Assembly (NCBI RefSeq): GCF_010389155.1
Contig: NC_057765.1
Coordinates: 7,502,001 to 7,566,000 of the forward strand
DNA length: 64,000 nt
Origin: Erigeron canadensis
Taxonomy: Eukaryota > Streptophyta > Magnoliopsida > Asterales > Asteraceae
Reading direction: 5' to 3'
The notes beneath the pieces are model-generated. The model was not told the origin of the DNA. It saw nothing but the letters and a program-made list of their open reading frames with translations, and did not search any database. Of the stretch, positions 57,292 to 64,000 are shown piece after piece; position 1 is the stretch's first letter; each line of letters opens with the position of its first letter. The translations under genes and the position numbers were made by a program.

Positions 57292-60200
57292 CTAACAGAA
57301 CGTGAAGATACGCTTATCTGATGTCACCATCCTTTTTGCCGGGGTAGTACCAACAATTCTCTCCAGCTAAAGAGAAGAAATTTTTTAAAGGATATAAGTA
57401 CACTTGGTAATTTCGACCCATTTACTTATGAATGAGTTCATCTGGGTCATGTGTTATCTCGAAATAGGTCAAACAAGTCAAAAGAACATTGGCTTGGCTA
57501 ACAAGGGAGCATGTCATAGGGATCAAAGTGGCACGATGTGCACTTAATGTCTTGTTAAAAAAAACACTTTTGTTTTAGCAAAAGGCTTTTTAGGCAACTC
57601 AACCAAACTCGTACACATATTATCTGCTTTACCCGTCACCCAAACACATCCATACATACGAAGAAAGGAATACATTCCTATGGAAAGATAGTAAATAAAG
57701 ATGGTTACCCGAAGAAGATCAAAGCGAGAAAAGAGGACTGTGCAATTCATGCTATGAGACCCTTCAAGCATATTAACAATCTGCAAGCACATAAAAAACA
57801 CATTATCAAAACGTATGCGAAAGAGTATCTGTCACGAATAAATAATTAGGGTTTGAAGATATGCCTCGGGGTAGAACTCTTTCCTCTCAGGAAGAGAGTA
57901 AATAATCAAATTCTGAATACCACGAATCTGTTTTCAGTAGAACCTAGATTAGAAAAAAGAAAAGCAAGGAAAACTTGAAAATAGAAGTGCAACAAACGCA
58001 AAACAGACGAGCCGAGTGAGTTAGGTAAAGTGTTCGATCAAACTTCCTTATACATGTTGAAACAGATCAGCCCCACCCAAAACAGTTGTCCAAACTTTCT
58101 GATCCTTTTTTAGTAAATTGAGTCAATTTCAGGTATAATTACACAACTTACCTTATTTCAGCAATCACCTTATTATTCCGATGGTAACATGAACTTTTAA
58201 TTAAAAGGAAGTTATATGCATTATGAATACAAATTTAGTGGCTTCCAGACGTATAAAATTTGAACACTACAACCCTTTATACCTGTTCCATTTTACACTA
58301 ACTTTTTCCGTTTTACCAGTTTGACCCAGCTGATATATAACACGAATATATGATCCAAAATCAGCAATTCAATTTGAAGGGGTCAAAACTGCCACCTGTA
58401 TAAATTTACCTTGTATCTATGGTAGAAGTGGGCTCTCTCGGTGTAGAGCATAATCTTCTTCGTTCCTTGAAAGAACCAAACACGTGAACGGGATATATCA
58501 CTTTGTTTTGTGTACCTGGATAATTACCGATCACATAAAAACGATAGTCGAAAAGAAAAGTTTAATGATCACAGTATAATAAGATAACAAAGAGTAAAGT
58601 CTCACTCTCCAAGCAGACACATGGATGCATCTTGGGACTTCAAAAAGTTCCGTACCCGAACAAACTCAAAGTAAGAACTAATAAAGATCATGATACCACC
58701 CTACATGAATATATGATCATTTACTAAGGAGCCACCTAGCGGATAGTGGAAGTATCTTATTTAATTGACCATGTAATACGATAATTATGATACCTGCACA
58801 GAATCTTGAATTTTTGGGAAGACCTGCAAGAAGTATGAAATTTGTCAAATCTACTTTTAAATCACTGTTAGATGTGGCAATTTTAAACCAATTACTGTAA
58901 GGATCTGCCATTGATTCAGGCATCATCAGAATCTTCATAAAAATACATACCTTTTTCTTAAAGTAATCAAGACGGGCATCATCAGCATCAACTATTGATT
59001 CAGCATCAATACGCTCATATATCTGAATGTTAATTGGTAAAACAAACAAGTAATAGTAAGAACACACTGCTACATAGTACAGAATGATAAATAACAAAAA
59101 GTCTACCAGAAGTAAGTGTTATAGCTCATAGAATAATATTGTAAAGATTTGTAACATGCAAACCTGCCTCACTTGAAGCAAAACTTTTGGAAGAACACCT
59201 TTGTGCTCACAAAACAGTTTCACCTGCAAATTTCAGTTTCAATCTTTTACAGTGGAATGAGGAAAGAATTTGAGTGGGATCAACAGTGAAGTAAAGAATA
59301 TGCACCAAAATATGTTGTGTAAATATAAACAATATCTTTTCTCACCCTTCCCTCGTAGTTGAGGCAGTGGTTGTTGAACAAAGCATTAATATCTGGTAAA
59401 TGGAAAACACTGGTAAATGAGATGGATTCAAACTTCATCATATATAGAATCACTAAATATGCATAAACGCAGCATATTTGAAGTCCTAAAAGTTTGTAAT
59501 AAAAAGGAATACTAACCCTAAATGATTACCTGGATTGACATGAGATCCTAAAATAATTGTCTGTCGATAAAACCGAGCTTGTTCTTCAAAATACCTAAGC
59601 AATTGGAAAAGCTTAGACATACACTCTGATATTATACTTAAGTTTGAGCTTGTCAAACATAAGGTATATCTTTAGGAGAAGAGAAAAAGATATATAGCAT
59701 AGAAGAGATACCATGGTCTTATGCGCATAATATCAGTTCCCTGAAGTTTTGACGGTCTATGATTTAACTGCTCAACAACAGTATTCACATGGGACCAATT
59801 CTACACAAGTGATGTTAAATATATAATCAAAAGAAGAATAGATCTATAGAAGAAATCAACAAAGCATAAGACCTAGATCGAAAGAAATCAACAAAGCAAA
59901 CAGAAGTTGTATCTGACACCTTACCTGCATAGTTATGACATCTGCATGATCAACAATCAGCACCTATTCATAAGATAAGAGCACCTTCCATTAGCATATA
60001 AGAGCATAAACTGAATGTGCACATGTCACACGTGCTTCATCATATAAAAAGGTGTAAATAAGCACGATGAATTACCTCGATAGAAGTCAGATAATCGACA
60101 TCTTTTTCCTTTTCCGCTTCAGCCTCCCCAATTTTCTACAAAGGAAAAACTCAAAGATGCAGAGTTAGAAAAAACAATTGATGAAAAAACATGATACAGC

Positions 60201-63200
60201 AGGTAAAAATTGAAATAGCTAGTAGCTTTTGTTTACTCACGGTGATCAAACCAAGAGGAGAAGCAACAATCATGTCTGATGTATAAAAATCACTATACAA
60301 CTTTATGGTTTTCCTACAAAAATCACAAGATACTCATTGAGTCAATAATATCTTTCCCTAATCATTTGAACATACTAGAGGGGTACCCACACAATGTGCT
60401 GGTGGTAGCGATGATAGCAATGTGGTAGTAGCGACTGGTGGTGGTGGTGGTGAAGGGGGTAGTGAAGATATTATAGAAGATAAGGGACTAATGGTTTGAA
60501 TTTATTCATTAAAGGTAAAATGGTAATATGGCATACTCAAAATCTATAATATTCAACAAGAGGTCCTAGAATTATTATAAAGTAGTATAGAAGTATAGAT
60601 ATAGATTTAGGCCACATGTAAATCAGAAGATTCTCAACATTGATTTCTACACTAGCCTGACAGAAAATTCAGTGGAATGAAGAATGACAAACGGCAAGCA
60701 AACTCATTGCATATATGCATACACTTAAAGCATCTGATAATAAATTTATTATGTTCATAGAGACCAATTCTTTACAATAGATTTCTAAGAATCTCATCAG
60801 AATCAAATGTAACTTTATGCAATTCTATAAAACTTTGAAACGAATCTCACAATGTTTCTAGATCTAAAAAGTTAACAATAGAGAGCCTGACAATTGATAG
60901 TTACTGAAATACTCAAGATACACAATGACTTGTGTTTTCATAAATTAAATATTGCATTCAGCCTACAGCTTTAAGCTGATATGAATATCAGAAGGTTTAA
61001 AAAGCACATACCATTGTTATTGGTCATAGCTAATGGCGCAAACAGTATCATATTCAATGAAACTTGAGGCGGCATTATTTGCCAATATACATAAGAACAG
61101 ATCAATGCAGATTATGTTTAACTGTAACATATTGGAAGTAGCTAAAAATGTGGTTTTAATGCATAATACTGCCCATATCATTGTACTAAAAGGATTAGAT
61201 GATTTATGTTAAAAATAAATAAAATTCAACACACTAATTGTTTATGAAAAAGTTAAACTTTTGGGCAGAAGTGTTTCCGCATTGACCATTACCGGCCCTG
61301 CCCGTAAAGACAGATTAAACAGATGCTGGTTTGATGACAAAACATACTTGGTAAACTTGATGCCGACCATGAAATGATCATTATTATTCCCTCCAAATAG
61401 TGCCTGGAAATCTGATGGCTTTGACTTTTTCCATGATGATTTGGAAATTCCATCTTCTTCCTCCTGGCCGTCAGACCTCCCAGAGCCAAAATCATCAGAG
61501 AAACGACCAATGTGGTCTACATTAACCTGTTGAAAAAGAATATAGTAATTATAAAAAATTTAGAACCATCGCAAAATCTTCCTGTGTGGGATTTACTCAT
61601 TTACGCTGACCTTATTCCCTGGAGGGGTCAGCTGAATCAGTCTATTGATTACTCGGTATGCGATGCTTGCCATTGGCAATAAGATCAATACCTGGATTTG
61701 ATTGCAACCATTATTCCTTAAAACTTCATATAAAATTAAATACAAGGCGAAAATATGCACATTTCAGGCAGGTTTGAAATTGGGTCAAAACTTTGAGTAT
61801 GAGTCGAAACAAGCTGAGATGGATAGGCCAGATTCTTGACCAATTGTTAAATATTTCGTCAAACAATTAATGTGTCAAATATGACTAGAAAAGTTAGATA
61901 ACTTCAATACTAGTAAGCTTTGAGTGCCTTTTTAACCCACTTCTCTTTTTTAGGTTTTTCCTACCACTTTAATATATATCATATGGGATTTTTACATTCT
62001 ATAGTTTTACCTTAGGACGAGTATATCCTTGGTCACGGAAATTATCTCCGTCCAGAATTTCCTCAGGCTTCGACTCTTTTAGTTTTGCCAACTTTCGGTC
62101 ATTCTTTGTCACGAGATCTCTTGTTTTAAATACATGATTTAGCTGCAAGATAACAAATGATATAAATAAATAAAAAATCCTTGATCATTATTGTAGTCTA
62201 CAGTCTACACAATAAAACTTTTTAAAAAAAACAAATATAAATATGCACACACCGAGTGTAACAAGTAGGCATCCATGATACTTGTGTCTTCTTCCCTGCC
62301 TCTAAGATAAAATGGCTTTTTGTTGTGGTGCAATATATCCCGATAACTGTTACCTGTAAGTAAATACATACAAAGTTATATAGATAATATAAATAAAGAT
62401 AATTCACAAGTTTTATCTATCATTCACTTACAAAGAGAGAAGAATGATCTTGATCTTGATGAATAAAAATCATGCACGTCTGAAGCCTTGTAATTATGCA
62501 ACCAATGGTCATATAACTTAGGATTTAGACCATAAGGAGGAGTCGAGTAGGAATCCTGCAAATATAATAATGAATTAAGAAACAAACAACAAATATAAAT
62601 TTTTAACTAAGTCAAAATGTTGCATAATGGCCAAAATACCTCTAAACACAGATCTTTGGTTGCCACCCACTTGCAATTAGCTGCATCAGCCTTCCATTTA
62701 TACTTCGCTTTATTTGTTGAGAGTATTTTAGTCACTTCTACCGATAATTTGTAGTTAAGGTGAGTAGAGAAAGAACTGCATGAAGATTTGAATAAAAAAT
62801 AAATGCTCAAACATATATCTACCCATGGGAATATCGTTGATGGCAAATAGTTATCAGATAGCATATAATCTGACTAACTCAATCTTCTCATCAATTCAGA
62901 AGTGTTCTACTGTAGTAAAATACTGCATATAAAGAAAAAAAATTCAAAGATGTTGTGTGGCTTATCTCAATACCTTGAACTTTCTGAATCTTTTGAAAGT
63001 GAAAGATCATTCTCCATGAATTCTTGTCCATCCATATCAGATGCCTCATCGTCGTCGTCATCATCATCATCGGCATTACCATCGGAAGCATTATCTTCGA
63101 TAGGTTCTCCCATGGATGCCAAACCATCTCCTTTTAAATCAGTCGAGTCCAAAGCGCCACTTTCTGATCCACTTTCGGATTCTGATCATCAAAACACACA

Positions 63201-63666
63201 CACATGTTAGAATTACAAAAGATAAACTATTCTCTAGAAACTGAGTCAGATTACATGCTTCTTACCGTTCCCACTTTCTTCGGAACCACTTAAAGACTCT
63301 AAATCATTTTCCTCATCTTCATCTGTGTCACTTTTACCTTCTTCTGCACGTTGTCTACCCATAACAGAAGCAACTCACGAATGTCATTTTAAATCTTTGG
63401 TATAACTTGAATTTAAAGTAGATCAAGATAAAAAGCCATCATCTTGAGCTAATTAATATTGATGCAAAAACAAATATATATTAAGAGAAAATAACTAAAT
63501 TTTCTAGTAGAAACAGCTTACCTCCTCTTATAAGCATCGCTAATTGATTCACTGGTTGACTCGAGTGTCTTTAACAAATTATCATACATTGTTGGTTCTT
63601 TGTAAACAGGCACCTCCTCTCGTTCTTCTTCTGAAACGATATCCGTTTGTTTCTCAGGTGAAGCAT
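57292..63666 (-). CDS. UTP25: UTP25/NOF1-like SSU-processome protein, 5' partial
   Basis: Exons, 5' to 3' on the minus strand: 63522-63666, 63266-63354, 62974-63181, 62640-62775, 62432-62555, 62253-62353, 62011-62142, 61611-61691, 61348-61526, 60241-60313, 60076-60135, 59925-59963, 59712-59800, 59530-59594, 59346-59392, 59164-59223, 58951-59022, 58794-58823, 58606-58700, 58410-58515, 57865-57927, 57709-57780, 57292-57366. All phases agree; 712 residues are visible before TAG 57292-57294. An acidic Asp/Glu/Ser-rich N-terminus is followed by [38 protein letters not shown] and Y-F-E-F-V-R-V-R-N, all typical of UTP25 (digestive-organ-expansion-factor family), a degenerate DEAD-box-like fold. It works in the nucleolus in 18S pre-rRNA processing. 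The exon with the start codon lies beyond the window. The intron after 57865 has a GC donor. Confidence 0.93.
57781..57864 (-). other. GC-AG intron of UTP25
   Basis: On the minus strand the exon ends TACCCCGAG and the intron starts GCATATC; the acceptor is CTTGCAG|ATTGTT. This joins F-Y-P-E to I-V-N-M-L-E-G, the conserved order, in phase 0. No GT donor nearby gives this junction. Confidence 0.85.
60314..61347 (-). other. Long UTP25 intron with a Helitron-like insert
   Basis: At 1034 bases this is the longest UTP25 intron; most others are 60-350 bases. It carries the repeat at 60378-60605 and otherwise shows AT-rich intron sequence. Confidence 0.8.
60378..60605. mobile_element. Helitron-like short element in UTP25 intron
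   Basis: It begins CTAGAGGGGTACCCACACAATG, passes through GGTGGTGG repeats and ends in TATTATAAAGTAGTATAGAAGTATAG. The end resembles the close of the units at 53484-54395, and the start resembles 41210. I link it to plant non-autonomous Helitrons by motif only. Confidence 0.5.
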
Positions 63667-64000
63667 CTACAATGCAAAAGGCATAACACTTGGCTCAACA
63701 TCAATGCTCATATATGCAAAGATCCTTGATCTCATTACAGAGAACAGATAAGATAACAGATTAAAATTAATAACTTTCGATATGTTGAAAAGGACATACA
63801 TAAATGGTATCCCTATTGCTTGGATTCGTGTTTCTGGTAAGACGCCTTTCATTTCTCACAATTTACTCCAGACAATTAAACTATCTGATTGTTACACCAA
63901 TACAACTACAAGCACTGAAAAACACTATCTTACACCCTATTCTAAGCCTAACTGATTATCAAACTCTGATTATCTAATATTACATTATCACTTATAGAAA
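63667..64000 (-). other. UTP25 first-intron sequence, gene continues off the window
   Basis: The acceptor GCATTGTAG abuts the exon at 63666 on the minus strand, and its first two bases complete a codon begun in an exon not in this window. No start codon exon is seen up to 64000. Confidence 0.75.

Noticed and set aside
62902..63210. Ser-rich plus-strand frame
   Set aside because: It is the antisense shadow of the acidic Asp/Ser exon of UTP25.
1..64000. tRNA, rRNA or other structured RNA genes
   Set aside because: No cloverleaf with A/B boxes, rRNA motif or snoRNA pair was recognised by eye; a covariance-model search was not possible.

Overview
This is a eudicot plant nuclear window: intron-rich genes, a TIR-type NLR, a two-exon-type Dof factor, and many plant LTR retrotransposons, MITEs and Helitron-like fragments. 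The retroelement families and the C-JID-bearing TNL remind me of Asteraceae, but that is memory of family resemblance, not a search result.

Three host genes can be followed exon by exon. (1) A Pumilio RNA-binding protein, + strand, CDS 19329-25173, nine exons, 846 codons. All eight PUM repeats carry the residues expected to read a UGUA-type site, and intron 2 is a GC-AG intron. (2) A TIR-NB-LRR-C-JID resistance-like gene (TNL), + strand, CDS 26023-40849, nine exons in consistent phase, 1166 codons. Its first intron is 8.3 kb and holds a nested stack of transposons; another 2.2 kb intron with MITEs separates the LRR exon from the C-JID exon. (3) A UTP25/NOF1-type SSU-processome protein, - strand, 57292-63666, 23 exons visible, with the first exon beyond the right edge.

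Between the TNL and the next transposon lies the second exon of a Dof zinc-finger gene (41365-42165). Its normal first exon and start codon are absent and its C-terminus is broken. It sits 527 bp downstream of the last recognisable TNL exon in a compatible splice phase. It is therefore either a captured Dof pseudogene or a candidate TNL-Dof integrated-domain fusion. This is the most interesting observation in the window.

The rest is repeats. 1-2350 is unassigned. 2350-6915 is a retroelement-like unit with a spliced, now broken two-exon ORF. 7037-7638 is a MITE. 8515-12095 is a minus-strand non-autonomous LTR element with three LTR copies. 12518-13337 is the end of a gypsy-type LTR. 13338-16930 holds AT-rich DNA and MITE-like repeats. 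43885-53434 is a decayed copia element carrying a 3.26 kb solo-type LTR (49691-52946) in its 3' end, which itself carries a hAT-like MITE (51346-51838). 53484-54982 is Helitron-like, and 55009-56349 is a large fold-back element.

Exon coordinates come from reading frame continuity, splice consensus and recognised family motifs. Nothing was aligned to a database.
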